Source: JAPOUP01 sp965199865
Lineage (GTDB): Bacteria; Pseudomonadota; Alphaproteobacteria; Rhodobacterales; Rhodobacteraceae
NCBI GenBank assembly: GCA_965199865.1
Contig: CBDATU010000007.1
Coordinates: forward strand, 287,456 to 351,455
Direction: 5' to 3'
DNA: 64,000 nt
Within the stretch, counting starts at the first letter, position 1; every line of letters begins with the position of its first letter. The position numbers and the translations under genes are program-made. This document shows, in pieces, positions 1 to 9,146 of this stretch. Below the pieces are notes generated by a model. The model did no database searches. It was not told where the DNA came from and worked only from the letters and a program-made list of their open reading frames with translations.

Positions 1-911
1 GCGCAGAGCACCACCTCGGCATAGTCCCGCCATGCCGCCTCAGCGTTCCTGCGGTTCAGTTCCGGAAGATCCGCAATCAGTTTCGGCACCCGGACAAGCA
101 CCTCTTCCGCAAGAGGGCGATGATCGGTCACCAGCCAGACTGGTGAGTTGTGACCATGCTCGGCCTGCCCCACCAGGTCAGCCGCGACAATCGCTGGATC
201 GGCGGTTCTGTCAGCAAGGACCAGGCTATCCGTCGGCCCGGCGATCAGGTCGATCCCCATATAGCCGTATAGTAGCCGCTTTGCTTCCGCCACGAACTGA
301 TTGCCTGGCCCGACAACAATATCCGCCCTAGGCAAACCGAAATACCCGTAGGCTAGTGATGCAACCGCCTGCACTCCGCCCATCGATAGTATCTCGTCAG
401 CACCGCATAGATCCGCCGCTGCGATGATGGCCGGAGCGATGCCGCTCTCTCCGCGTGGTGGCGAACAGGCAGTGATATGGCGAACACCCGCCACTTTGGC
501 TGTAGTCACCGTCATCATCGCGCTGGCGATGTGACTGTAACGACCACCCGGCACATAACAGCCCGCCGCGCGGACGGGGATGCTGCGCTGCCCCGCGACG
601 AATCCAGGCGCGATCTCAACCTCGACATCCTGCATGGCCTGACGCTGCGCTTCCGCGAAGCGGCGGATATTGTCGTGCGCGAAACGGATGTCATCCATGA
701 GCCGGCCGGGCACCTGAGCCGCCGCCTGGTCCCTCTCCTCGCGGCTCAGCAATACGGGACCACAATAGCCGTCGAATTTCTCGGCGAACCGCAGCGCTTC
801 GGCCTCGCCCCCCGCTCTGATCCGCGAAAGGATATCGCGGACGGTCTCCGTAACCGATTCCGCATCCGTCTGTGCAGTCCTGGCAGCGGATTTCAGGTAT
901 TCGCGGCTCAT
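1..911 (-). CDS. Histidinol dehydrogenase family protein (HisD-like), C-terminus outside window
   Basis: The minus strand reads open from ATG at 911 to the window edge, about 303 residues of a family that usually has about 430. Family hallmarks are GPGNQFVAEAKR, AGPTDSLVLAD (the AGP-[ST]-E/D segment) and DLVGQAEHGHNS, which carries metal/NAD-site residues. HisD enzymes oxidise histidinol to histidine, but many alphaproteobacterial paralogues outside a his operon act on other alcohols such as sulfopropanediol. No other his gene is visible here, so a catabolic paralogue is more likely than true HisD. Family call is sure; substrate is unknown. Confidence 0.9.
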   Translation of the reverse strand, partial: MSREYLKSAARTAQTDAESVTETVRDILSRIRAGGEAEALRFAEKFDGYCGPVLLSREERDQAAAQVPGRLMDDIRFAHDNIRRFAEAQRQAMQDVEVEIAPGFVAGQRSIPVRAAGCYVPGGRYSHIASAMMTVTTAKVAGVRHITACSPPRGESGIAPAIIAAADLCGADEILSMGGVQAVASLAYGYFGLPRADIVVGPGNQFVAEAKRLLYGYMGIDLIAGPTDSLVLADRTADPAIVAADLVGQAEHGHNSPVWLVTDHRPLAEEVLVRVPKLIADLPELNRRNAEAAWRDYAEVVLC

Positions 912-1703
912 ATTCCACCTCTCGTTCAAATTCGGGGGCAAGTTGCGCAAAGTAAGCGCATGATGCAAGTTTTCTTTTGTTTGCAGAGCGTTATCTTGAA
1001 ATCGAGTTTCAGGATTGCCGAAACTTCATCAAGGGAAGCCTTCCAGCCGGTTCTGTTGGCGAGAAAGGCCCCGATTCCAGACAGCTGCCTGTCCGGTTTC
1101 GCGCAGTGGCATCGAAATTTCGCTTTCGGGCGCACCTCTTCCAGATACATGGTCCGCCACCCAATTGACCGGCATCGGTCATGGATGAAGGCCGGAAACT
1201 GTCCGTGACGATCTCCGCGGTCCTTTTCCATTTCCTGAAGGCTCTTTCACGGAACCGCGGTGTACGCGGCGGATCCTGCGACAGTCCACTTCCGCCGGTC
1301 CCTGTTCCGGAAATGGTACGGGATGCCTTCACGAACGGATCCGGCAGACGGTAGGCTGGAGGACGACCGGTGCACAGCTCCAATGGTGCCGGAGCAAGAG
1401 CCTTCTTGCCGCTTCCGCGAGCCATTTTCAGGCGAGCGCCGCTGGCGTCTCCCGCAGGCGGCGGGCACCAGTCCTGCTCACCCTGCGTGGCATTCATCGG
1501 GAGCGAATCGCCCGCGCGACGCTGGAACTACTGCTGGCAGTGGCCCAGATGTTCTGTCGCCACGCCTCTGGACCAGTGGCCCCATCCCTTCGGGAGACTG
1601 ATCGCAGGCTGGATATGGAAGCTGCCCTACCCCCTGAAGGAAAGCCGGAAATCTGTCCCGAACGCCCCGATGATGTCCGAAAACCGTCGTCTGTTGAGCG
1701 TGA
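912..1703. other. Gene-poor gap, no supported gene
   Basis: About 790 bases lie between the HisD-like start and the imelysin remnant. Short open frames exist on both strands (for example minus 926-1231), but none matches a family I recognise and they overlap one another. The stretch just upstream of 911 probably contains the promoter of the dehydrogenase gene. Part of the remainder may be unrecognisable 5' sequence of the decayed imelysin gene. Confidence 0.5.
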
Positions 1704-1961
1704 ACGACCCTGCGCCCATATGCGAACACCGCCAGCAAGGACATGCCCAGCCCGTTCACTCTGGAAGCGGTCTTTATCCGAACAATCGAGCGCGCGAAAA
1801 TGCTGGACGACCCCGTGTTTGCTGGAGTCGCAAGCCCGGAAGGCCGCTTTCGAATCGAAGCCCTTCAGCAGAGCATCAACTCGATTCGACAGCGATTGAC
1901 CGTTGAACTCGGTCCCCGCCTCGGCATTTCCGCAGGATTCAATTCCCTGGACGGCGACTGA
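1704..1961 (+). pseudogene. Imelysin-family protein, C-terminal remnant
   Basis: An open stretch with an in-frame stop just upstream (1701-1703) encodes about 85 residues ending in LGISAGFNSLDGD, the characteristic end of bacterial imelysin-like (peptidase M75) proteins, preceded by RIEALQQSINSIRQ. Imelysins are periplasmic or outer-membrane proteins linked to iron uptake. No in-frame upstream part can be read, so the gene is broken. Its stop overlaps the ATG of the next remnant (TGATG), the usual imelysin-DUF1513 arrangement. Confidence 0.7.
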
Positions 1962-2134
1962 TGTCTGGCCGCCGATCCTTCATTGCCGGAGTAGTCGCTG
2001 CAAGTTTCTGTCCCAGGTCGGCCTGGTCCGACGCCGGAAGCCCAGCCTTCCTGTCCGCTGGGAGAAAGCCGGATGGCACCTACGCACTCTGCGGCCTGGA
2101 CGAACGCGGTGTGTCAATCGGCATGCAATCCTGA
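1961..2134 (+). pseudogene. DUF1513 family protein, N-terminal remnant truncated by an IS21 end
   Basis: The frame starts with a twin-arginine-like leader (MSGRRSFIAGVVAA) and then reads AGSPAFLSAGRKPDGTYALCGLDERG, typical of the N-terminus of DUF1513 proteins of imelysin/iron-uptake operons. Those proteins are about 350 residues; this one stops after 57. Sequence from about 2112 on resembles an IS21-family terminus, so the last few codons come from the insertion. Imelysin followed by DUF1513 is a known gene order, which supports both calls. Confidence 0.7.
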
Positions 2135-2332
2135 CCCCTTATAGGGGTCTAATATTGACTCCCCTTGCGCTGAGCTGGCCCGGCGCTGCGCAGCCCTCAT
2201 TTAACGCAGCGGAGCCGGGTCAGCGTTGTTGCATCTCGGCGTTACGCCCGGTTTTTGAAGCGCCAGCTTTCGTTGCCGGTCTCGACTATCTCGCAGTGAT
2301 GCGTGAGGCGGTCGAGCGGAGCGGAAAGAACG
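2112..2332 (-). mobile_element. istB: IS21-family fragment with istB C-terminus
   Basis: On the minus strand a frame ending at 2242 reads LDRLTHHCEIVETGNESWRF followed by KNRA and a stop, the usual C-terminus of an IS21-family IstB ATPase. It is followed by a terminus starting TGTCAATCGG at 2112 with repeated TGACCCC / TTGACTCCCC elements, as in IS21 ends. Only the last 30 or so codons of istB remain and no istA is present, so this is a dead end fragment. It truncates the DUF1513 gene. Confidence 0.7.
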
Positions 2333-2501
2333 CCCTAAACCCGACAGGAGTAGGACAAGAATGCTCCATTCTCCCCAAACCATGGGCCATCAGGGATGGG
2401 GCTTTCTTACCTCCCCACTTCCAGTCTGAAGGGCAACGCCATAAAGACAGCCGGAAATCAGGCCCCAGCCAAAGAGATCCGAGTGTTAGCCAGTGAGAAA
2501 C
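2333..2501. other. Short gap between IS fragment and ettA stop
   Basis: No gene is supported. The sequence lies downstream of ettA on the minus strand and may hold its terminator, but no convincing hairpin followed by a U-run was found. Confidence 0.4.
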
Positions 2502-4157
2502 TCAGCGGGCGAACTTCTTGTATTTCAACCGTTTCGGCACGACGGCGTCCGGACCAAGACGACGCTTCTTGTCCGCTTCATAGTCTTCAAAATTGCCCTC
2601 AAACCATTCCACATGCGCCTCACCCTCAAACGCGAGAATGTGAGTGCAGATACGATCGAGAAAAAAACGGTCGTGGCTGATGATCACTGCGCAACCCGCG
2701 AAATCGACCAAAGCATCCTCCAGGGCGCGGAGCGTCTCCACATCAAGGTCATTGGTGGGTTCGTCCAGAAGAAGGACGTTTCCGCCAGAGCGCAGAAGCC
2801 TTGCCATGTGAACCCGGTTGCGTTCCCCACCTGACAGAAAGCCGACCTTCTTCTGCTGGTCACCCCCCCTGAAATTGAACGCCGAGCAGTAGGCGCGGGA
2901 ATTCAGTTCCGCATCGCCGAGATGGACAACCTCATCGCCTCCAGAGATTTCCTCCCAGACGGTCCGATCCGCCCTGAGCGCGTCGCGGGACTGATCCACA
3001 TATGCAAGCTGAACGGTATCCCCGTATTCAACGACGCCACGATCCGGATCCTCCTGTCCGGTCAGCATGCGGAACAGTGTTGTCTTGCCCGCGCCGTTGG
3101 GGCCGATGACGCCTACGATACCACCTGCAGGAAGCGAGAACGAGAGTCCCTCAATCAGTTGCCTGTCGCCAAGATGCTTGGACAGGTCGTTGACCTCGAT
3201 CACCTTTGAACCGAGCCGAGGACCATTCGGGATGATGATCTGGGCACGGGTGAGTTTTTCACGCTCGGACTGCTGCGCAAGTTCGTTATAGGAGTTGATA
3301 CGAGCCTTCTGCTTTGCCTGCCGGGCACGGGGGCTCTGGAGAATCCATTCAAGCTCGCGCTCAAGGGTGCGCTGCCTTGCCCTGTCCTGCCTAGCTTCCT
3401 GTTCGAGGCGCTTGGCCTTCTGTTCAAGCCAGGACGAATAGTTGCCCTCATAGGGCACGCCGCGGCCCCGGTCGAGTTCCAGTATCCAGCCTGTGATGTC
3501 ATCCAGGAAATACCGGTCATGGGTAACGATCAGTATGGTGCCGGGATACTTGATCAGATGCGTCTGCAGCCATGCGACGGTCTCGGCGTCAAGATGGTTT
3601 GTCGGTTCATCCAGCAGCAGCATTTCCGGCTGCTCAAGTAGAAGCCTGCACAGTGCGACCCGGCGTTTCTCACCTCCAGACAGTGAACCGACACTGGCTT
3701 CGTCTGGCGGGCAGCGAAGGGCTTCCATGCTGACATCCACCTGCGCGTCGAGATCCCAGAGGTTACTGGCATCGATTTCGTCCTGCAGCCTAGCCATTTC
3801 ATCTGCGGTCTCGTCGCTATAGTTCATGGCCAGTTCATTGAAGCGATCTAGGGTGGCCTTCTTCTCCGCGACACCGAGCAGAACGTTATCGCGGACGGTC
3901 AGACTCTCATCAAGCTCGGGTTCCTGAGGCAGATAACCTACGCGAACTCCCTGTGCCGCCCAGGCTTCGCCCGAATGCTCCTGATCCAGACCGGCCATAA
4001 TGCGCAACAAAGTGGACTTGCCCGCGCCATTGACTCCGACGACACCGATCCTGACGCCCGGCAGGAAGCTAAGGCGGATGTTTTCGAAACATTTCTTGCC
4101 GCCCGGATAGGTCTTCGAGACGCCATCCATATGATAAACGAACTGCTGTGAAGCCAT
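2502..4157 (-). CDS. ettA: ABC-F ATPase, energy-dependent translational throttle protein EttA
   Basis: The protein has 551 residues, close to the 555 of E. coli EttA. It has two ABC cassettes without membrane segments: Walker A GVNGAGKST and GPNGAGKTT, signature motifs LSGGEKRRVALCRLLL and LSGGERNRVHMARLL, and Walker B LLLDEPTNHLD and LLLDEPTNDLD, separated by a charged linker rich in Glu and Arg. EttA binds the ribosomal E site and gates entry of initiation complexes into elongation according to ATP/ADP ratio. An in-frame upstream extension of 63 residues exists, but MASQQFVYHMDGVSKTYPGG is the family start and has a purine-rich GAGG upstream. The gene is monocistronic here. Confidence 0.93.
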   Translation of the reverse strand: MASQQFVYHMDGVSKTYPGGKKCFENIRLSFLPGVRIGVVGVNGAGKSTLLRIMAGLDQEHSGEAWAAQGVRVGYLPQEPELDESLTVRDNVLLGVAEKKATLDRFNELAMNYSDETADEMARLQDEIDASNLWDLDAQVDVSMEALRCPPDEASVGSLSGGEKRRVALCRLLLEQPEMLLLDEPTNHLDAETVAWLQTHLIKYPGTILIVTHDRYFLDDITGWILELDRGRGVPYEGNYSSWLEQKAKRLEQEARQDRARQRTLERELEWILQSPRARQAKQKARINSYNELAQQSEREKLTRAQIIIPNGPRLGSKVIEVNDLSKHLGDRQLIEGLSFSLPAGGIVGVIGPNGAGKTTLFRMLTGQEDPDRGVVEYGDTVQLAYVDQSRDALRADRTVWEEISGGDEVVHLGDAELNSRAYCSAFNFRGGDQQKKVGFLSGGERNRVHMARLLRSGGNVLLLDEPTNDLDVETLRALEDALVDFAGCAVIISHDRFFLDRICTHILAFEGEAHVEWFEGNFEDYEADKKRRLGPDAVVPKRLKYKKFAR

Positions 4158-4427
4158 CGGTTGCCTCGTGATTCTGATGGCGCAGCATCTAGCCGTTTTG
4201 GATTCGGGCGGCAACATGCACGTTGGCACGCCTGCGATACAGGCACATTTTGGGCAGATCAATTCAATCGCATATGTCAACGACGTGAATACGCCTCGAT
4301 TGGTGAGATTCGAGCCTGACCTGCGCCGGAACTGCGTGGAATTCAACTAACTCTATGGGCCGATTGCCGGGCGCGGTGATTGACAGCAATTGACGAGGAT
4401 CGCGAATGACGGCATTGAACGCCTGTC

Positions 4428-5048
4428 ATGCGGGAGCGTTCCACAATCTCCGGTGCCGGGTTTCCTGCAGTACGGGCAGGCCAGACCATCGGACTGCTTG
4501 GGGGGTCATTCGACCCTCCGCATGCGGGACATGTGTCTGTCACCCGCGAGGCGCTGAAGCGGTTTGCACTGGACCGCGTGTGGTGGCTGGTGTCCCCCGG
4601 GAATCCACTGAAGGCCCGAGAGCCGGCGCCACTAGCCCGTCGAATGGAAGCGGCGCGCAGATTGATGCAGCATCCGAGGGTCCTGGTCAGCGATATCGAG
4701 GCGCGAATCGGCACAGAATACACGGCCGAGACGCTATCGGTACTTTCCGAGCGGTTTCCGGGCGTGCGCTTCGTCTGGCTGATGGGCGCTGACAATCTCA
4801 CACTGTTTCACCAGTGGAAACGATGGGGCCAGATATTTCAGTCAGTGCCGATCGGTGTCATCGCCCGCCCGATTGACATCACCCCCGCACGCCATTCCAA
4901 AGCCGCCAGGACGTTCTCCAGCGCCCGTCTGGGAAACTGGCAGTCCCTGCTACTTGCGCGAGCATCTCCACCAGCCTGGTGTCTCGTGAACGTGCCGATG
5001 CTAGACCTTTCATCACAGGTAATTCGCGCCCGTGGCGGCTGGGTGTAG
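4428..5048 (+). CDS. nadD: Nicotinate-nucleotide adenylyltransferase
   Basis: The 206-residue protein carries the nucleotidyltransferase motif GGSFDPPHAGHVS near residue 26 (the T/HxGH site) and the C-terminal LSSQVIRARGGW segment corresponding to the ISSTxxR motif. The conserved GADNLTLFHQWKRW motif of NadD is also present. It adenylates nicotinate mononucleotide in NAD synthesis. The protein ends directly after the ISSTxxR-like motif, so it is slightly shorter than relatives that run on to a GxxxxxLP tail. The usual partners proA and rsfS are not next to it. Confidence 0.93.
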   Translation: MRERSTISGAGFPAVRAGQTIGLLGGSFDPPHAGHVSVTREALKRFALDRVWWLVSPGNPLKAREPAPLARRMEAARRLMQHPRVLVSDIEARIGTEYTAETLSVLSERFPGVRFVWLMGADNLTLFHQWKRWGQIFQSVPIGVIARPIDITPARHSKAARTFSSARLGNWQSLLLARASPPAWCLVNVPMLDLSSQVIRARGGWV

Positions 5049-6038
5049 GGAGTTGGCTCAAATGACGGCCTGATTCCATCCGCACCAAAACCACCGGGGT
5101 GAACCGGTTGAACCACCGCATAAAAGTAGTGGCCGATGTGAGCGGCGCAAAATTCCCTCAAGCTTAATGCCCATGCGGCGTTAACGAAGTCCGGGGCGAG
5201 AAACTGGCGTAAGCGCCAGTCGCCTGCCCTCATCAGGGATGCTGACCGTTCATATGGTTGGCAACTTTTCGGGCCTGCCCGTTTGGGTGGCCTCAATCGC
5301 CTCTTCGCAGTTCGATGGCATCCTGCGCAACGCGACGAACCGAATGGGCCACCCCTGAACCATCCGTTTCATACAGAAGTCTGCACATTAGCATGGTCTG
5401 GTGAAAGTTTGTCCTCTCGCCGAAATTCATCCGCCGCGTGTCATGACTGACTATCATGGGCTCGACCTGGAACCGCTTGCAAGGCCCCCCGCTGAGCTGC
5501 ACTGGCGATCCTAGCACAACCATTTGGAGCTGACCCTGCGTCCTTTGAAGGCGCGTCACACCCAACAGCCAGCCGGTCAGACCGGGATATGGAGCGCGGG
5601 GCGGCGGAAAAAGGGTCGGACGCGGCATTCCGGCCATCCTGGAACAGCTCCGGTATCTCCGCGTGGTGATTGCCCCCGCCGTCCGGACGGCGCGGCACGG
5701 AGGGAATTACACCCGTCAGCCGTTCGGCGGTCGTGGCCGGGGCGGTGGTGCCCGTTCAAGGCCGGAACGGAGCACCCGGCCCTTGCCATGTGCGGTGTAA
5801 CCCGCCACTTCCAGGATCATGGGGATTCCTCCACAGTTCGGTGCGGAGTGTCCGGCCCGTCGGGCGGGAGCCATGAAAAAAATCGAGACATCCAGCCGGC
5901 ATGCGACCGGTAATGACGCGGGAAGCCTTACATAGGTTGCGAATCGGCCGCAGGCGGCGGCCGACGCGTCCCGGCCGTGACGGCCGGGCGCAATCAGTCC
6001 GGCACCTTGCGGGTGCCCCGACAGGGAGGAGAAACGGA
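5049..6038. other. Non-coding or decayed stretch of about 1 kb
   Basis: Overlapping frames on both strands give no recognisable family and are rich in Arg and Pro, as expected for shadow frames of GC-rich DNA. A GGAGGAG ribosome-binding site for the following Rpn-type gene lies at its end. No transposase motif was found. Confidence 0.45.
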
Positions 6039-7082
6039 ATGGCCAGCGAACCACGCACACCCCATGACAGCCTGTTCAGGGCGCTGATCTCAGAGCCGGA
6101 ACGCGGCGCGAGGCTGGTGCGGCAGCTCCTACCCCCGGACATCACCGTCCTGATCGCCGACGCGCCCCTGGAGCGCATTCCCGAGACTTTCGTTGACCGG
6201 AACCTGGGCCTCCGCCAGGCGGACGCGCTGTTCCGGGCGAAGCTGGAGGACGGACGTCCCGCCCTGCTCTACGTTCTCCTAGAGCACAAGTCGGACGAAG
6301 ATCCCTGGGCCCCGTTGCAGATGGCCCGCTACATCGTCCGGATATGGACCTGGCACGCGGGCCTGCCGGAGGCGCGTCCGGGCGTCCTTCCTCCGGTGGT
6401 CCCTGTGCTGGTCCACCACGGGCGGAGGCCGTGGAAGGGGCCTCTCTCCGTGCTCGACATGATCGAGGCGCCGGAGGGGATCGCCGGCCTGGCGCGGTCG
6501 CTGTCCTGCGTCCTCCACGACCTGGGCTCCGGTGAGACAGAGCGTCTGTCGGAGGATCCGGGGATCCGGTCGGTCCTGGCGGCGCTGAGGCACACATGGG
6601 ACAGACCGGTCCCGGAGGACGTTCTCCAGCTGATCCTGTCGGGGCCCCCTGACGGAACGGACCTGGAAGTGCAGCTTGTCACTTACATCGTGAGGCTGTA
6701 CGATCTTGACCGCGGGCGCCTCGAGGCCGCGCTGCGGCTGGCGCGTCCGGAGAGATGGGAGGAGCTGATGGGGACGGTTGCGGATGAGCTGGTAGAGGAC
6801 GGCAGGAAAACGTGGATCGCCCACGGAAGGGCTGAAGGGCTGGCCGAGGGTGTCGCACGGGGCCGAGCCGAGGGTGTCGCACGGGGCCGGGCCGAGGGTG
6901 TCGCAAGGGGCCGAGCCGAGGGAAAGGCCGAGACCCTCCTGCAGCTATCCCACATTAAATTCGGTGGCGTGCCCGACGCCCGCGTCCGGGAGATCCGGGC
7001 AGCGGACGCGGCGACCCTCGACCGCTGGCTAGAAGCGCTGGTCTCTGCGGACACGCTGGAGGCGGTCTTCAGGTCCCACTGA
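6039..7082 (+). CDS. Rpn/YhgA-type PD-(D/E)XK nuclease family protein
   Basis: The 347-residue protein starts at an ATG preceded by GGGAGGAGAAACGG. It opens with PHDSLFRALISEPERGARLV, typical of Rpn (recombination-promoting nuclease, putative transposase_31) proteins. The core ALLYVLLEHKSDEDPWAPLQMARYIV carries the LxEHKS catalytic motif of the PD-(D/E)XK fold, followed by PVVPVLVHHGRRPW. Near residues 268-295 an RGRAEGVA unit is repeated, then a DUF4351-like tail. Rpn proteins are DNA endonucleases that promote RecA-independent recombination, often multicopy and fast-evolving. The family call is firm; cellular role in this strain is not shown. Confidence 0.88.
   Translation: MASEPRTPHDSLFRALISEPERGARLVRQLLPPDITVLIADAPLERIPETFVDRNLGLRQADALFRAKLEDGRPALLYVLLEHKSDEDPWAPLQMARYIVRIWTWHAGLPEARPGVLPPVVPVLVHHGRRPWKGPLSVLDMIEAPEGIAGLARSLSCVLHDLGSGETERLSEDPGIRSVLAALRHTWDRPVPEDVLQLILSGPPDGTDLEVQLVTYIVRLYDLDRGRLEAALRLARPERWEELMGTVADELVEDGRKTWIAHGRAEGLAEGVARGRAEGVARGRAEGVARGRAEGKAETLLQLSHIKFGGVPDARVREIRAADAATLDRWLEALVSADTLEAVFRSH
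6844..6918 (+). repeat. 24-bp in-frame tandem repeat inside the Rpn-type gene
   Basis: Three near-identical 24-bp units (core GCCGAGGGTGTCGCACGGGG) encode AEGVARGR repeats. Because 24 is a multiple of 3, unit gain or loss changes length without a frameshift. Such charged repeats are common in the linker before the DUF4351-like tail of Rpn proteins and vary between copies. Confidence 0.85.
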
Positions 7083-7903
7083 CCCGCCGGAAGGCGGAAC
7101 AGGGCGTATGTCGGGAATGATGTTTACACTACCCGGCCAACAGTTACCGGTCATGGCTGATGACATTCAGACAGTCCGCTGACGGGCGTCGCGATCTCAT
7201 CCCACGCCGGGAGGGAGTTCCGGTGAGAAAGGCGCCGACCGTCCCAGGCCCACATAAAACCGGCCATGCATCACATGGCGACGCATGACGCCTCACAGTC
7301 GCCCGATCGGAACGGGGTGTGGGACATTAGGCGACAGGAAATGGAGCCGGATACGGCATTCCGACCACCCGGGAACGGCCCAGCAACCCTACAGCAACCC
7401 TACGTGATGATGGTGACGCCGGTCATGCGCCGGTCGGTCCTGGCATCCGGTGAGCACCGCACCGGCGAAGACCACCATTCCGTTAGCGGGCGGTCCAAGC
7501 ATGATCCATTCATTCCGCCGCGCCTGCCTGTCGGTCGGTGGCGACGGCCAGGACGCATTTGTGCTCAATGGAGCTAACGAGTATTCGGGTGCGTTCAGGT
7601 GGCGCACGATGGGAAGGATGCGGCAATGTCGGACCAGGACGCGCGGAAATTTTTCGGCTTTGATTGATCCTGAAGAGGTCTCGACTTCGGCCCTACTTGC
7701 CGAACGTGAGTGCCGCGAACGCGAGCGCCAGCGTCTGAAGGATGAAGCCGCGAACGAGTCTTGCGACAGCATCGGGGAATGCCGGCAGGAATGGCCGTGG
7801 TCGGCGTGACGGATTAGCGTACGAAGAAACCGTGCTGGCGGAATGATAGACGCCAGATGCCCTGCAGGGAATCCAGCGGGGCTATTTTACAGGCTATCCA
7901 TTA
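7083..7903. other. Stretch without a recognisable gene
   Basis: One plus-strand frame (7450-7809, 119 codons) ends in a charged segment (LLAERECRERERQRLKDEAA) that could be a small real protein or a remnant, but the upstream half looks non-coding and no family is recognised. Nothing else is supported. Confidence 0.35.
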
Positions 7904-8020
7904 TCATTCACGCTTTGCGCCGGTCAGGTTCGCGCCGCGCAGGTCCGCACTGCGCAGGTCCGCTTTGAGCCTACTAGCTTCGCGCAGTTCACTGTCCTTT
8001 CGCTTCTTCGATGCGCTCAT
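7904..8020 (-). pseudogene. Pentapeptide-repeat protein fragment
   Basis: A minus-strand frame of 38 codons starts MSASKKRKDSELREASRLKA and runs into DLRSADLRGANLTGA, a run of A(D/N)LxX pentapeptide repeats, and then stops. Pentapeptide-repeat proteins normally carry at least eight coils, so this is a remnant or an early stop. No neighbour gives it a role. Confidence 0.45.
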
Positions 8021-8093
8021 GCGGCGACTAACGGATCATAAGCCGCAACCGTCAAGCCCTTCCGCGTATTTTCATAGCGGTATCGAATGAATG

Positions 8094-8522
8094 TCATGCC
8101 CCGAGGATCCGAAGCGGCAGGCCATCATTCCAACCTGTCTTTCCCCTCATCACGCGGATGGATTTCCACTTCTTCGCCCGGGTGGACAGGTTCATCGCCA
8201 TTTGCTTCATGACCACGAGGCCGTTCGAGGCAAAGTCTTTCCGCACCCGGCTGCAATCGTACCGGCAAGTCACGTCCAGAACCTGGTCCAGCTGGTTTCC
8301 GATACCCTGGTGCGAGTGCACCGCATGCGCGAACCGCCTGGCGTCGAGAGGCAGGGGCGGGATGAAAGGCCGCGTCTCCACCATGGTCTGTCCGCCGGTC
8401 CCGCGGGCGGTTTCCACCATAAGCGTTAACTTATTGACTTCGACCGTACGCAGACCAGTCAGCGACCTGATTTCCCAGCGAATTCTCCACGTGGCGGGGA
8501 AAGGATGATATGAAACGCCCCT
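8094..8522 (-). pseudogene. ISAs1-family transposase, C-terminal remnant
   Basis: The minus-strand frame reads RWEIRSLTGLRTVEV, then ETRPFIPPLPLDARRFAHAV, HSHQGIGNQLDQVLDVT, SRVRKDFASNGLVV and MNLSTRAKKWKSIR. This is the conserved C-terminal third of ISAs1-family DDE transposases (usual form AVRSHWGIENxLHWVLDVTF), with substitutions at normally fixed residues (WGIEN to QGIGN). About 140 of some 370 residues remain. It is decayed and part of an IS graveyard extending to about 9 kb. Confidence 0.75.
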
Positions 8523-8789
8523 ATCGTCCTGTCCGCTCGGTCTGTCCCTGCGATTCGCGTTTGCGCGGCAGCATCGGATCGCTCTGAGGTAACAACTCAA
8601 CGCGTATGGGGCGGACGACCCGCAAACGCTGTTGGCACTGTCGCCCGCAACCTCGCCACCACTACCGATACGCCGTCAGAGCGCTGAACATCGACCAGAT
8701 GAACCAGTATGGCGACCTGCGTGCCGTCCGTGACAAAAGTCACTAGCCTGTCAAAGTGGCACTTCATCGGACGTCCCACCAAGAGCCGC

Positions 8790-9005
8790 CCCGCTCGTGA
8801 CACCATGGACAGTCGAAGCGGAATGCGGCAGCTGGATCTGTTCGCCAACCACACGTCAGCGAGTGCCATCCAACCGGCCATCGCCGTTTTTCCCGGACTT
8901 CGCCGGCATCCTGATGCAGGCAATTCGCTGTTCGGCGCTAGCGCTGCGCCACAGGAGTGCGCCCCAAAGCACCACCCTGTAGAAGCCGCAGCCGAGGAAA
9001 CCTGA
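8790..9005 (+). pseudogene. Possible IS1380-family transposase remnant
   Basis: The plus-strand frame reads RQLDLFANHTSASAI, close to the QLxLFADRTSxxxM motif of IS1380 transposases. After a frame change it reads DFAGILMQAIRCSALAL, resembling the following FASxAYVLxxALRR segment. The match needs a frameshift and is short, so this is a tentative call. Confidence 0.4.
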
Positions 9006-9146
9006 CTTGATCAATTCGGGATTCTGGCTTGATGGATGGGGTCCATGTTACCTGTTCACAAATTGATCTGGAAATCGGCAAGCCCCGGCCCGCCACGGTG
9101 ATGTTGATCGCCGAAAAGGTGTCCCGTTTCCGGTGCGCCCGGACGG

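Noticed and set aside
926..1497. Overlapping minus-strand frames upstream of the HisD-like gene as a possible regulator
   Set aside because: No HTH or other family motif could be read and the frames overlap each other and plus-strand frames.
2134..2150. GACCCCTTATAGGGGTC hairpin as a terminator
   Set aside because: It lies inside the IS21 end, where short inverted elements are expected, and no U-run follows.
5293..5637. Minus-strand frame of 114 codons downstream of nadD as a possible RsfS
   Set aside because: It is on the wrong strand for the usual nadD-rsfS order and shows no RsfS motif.
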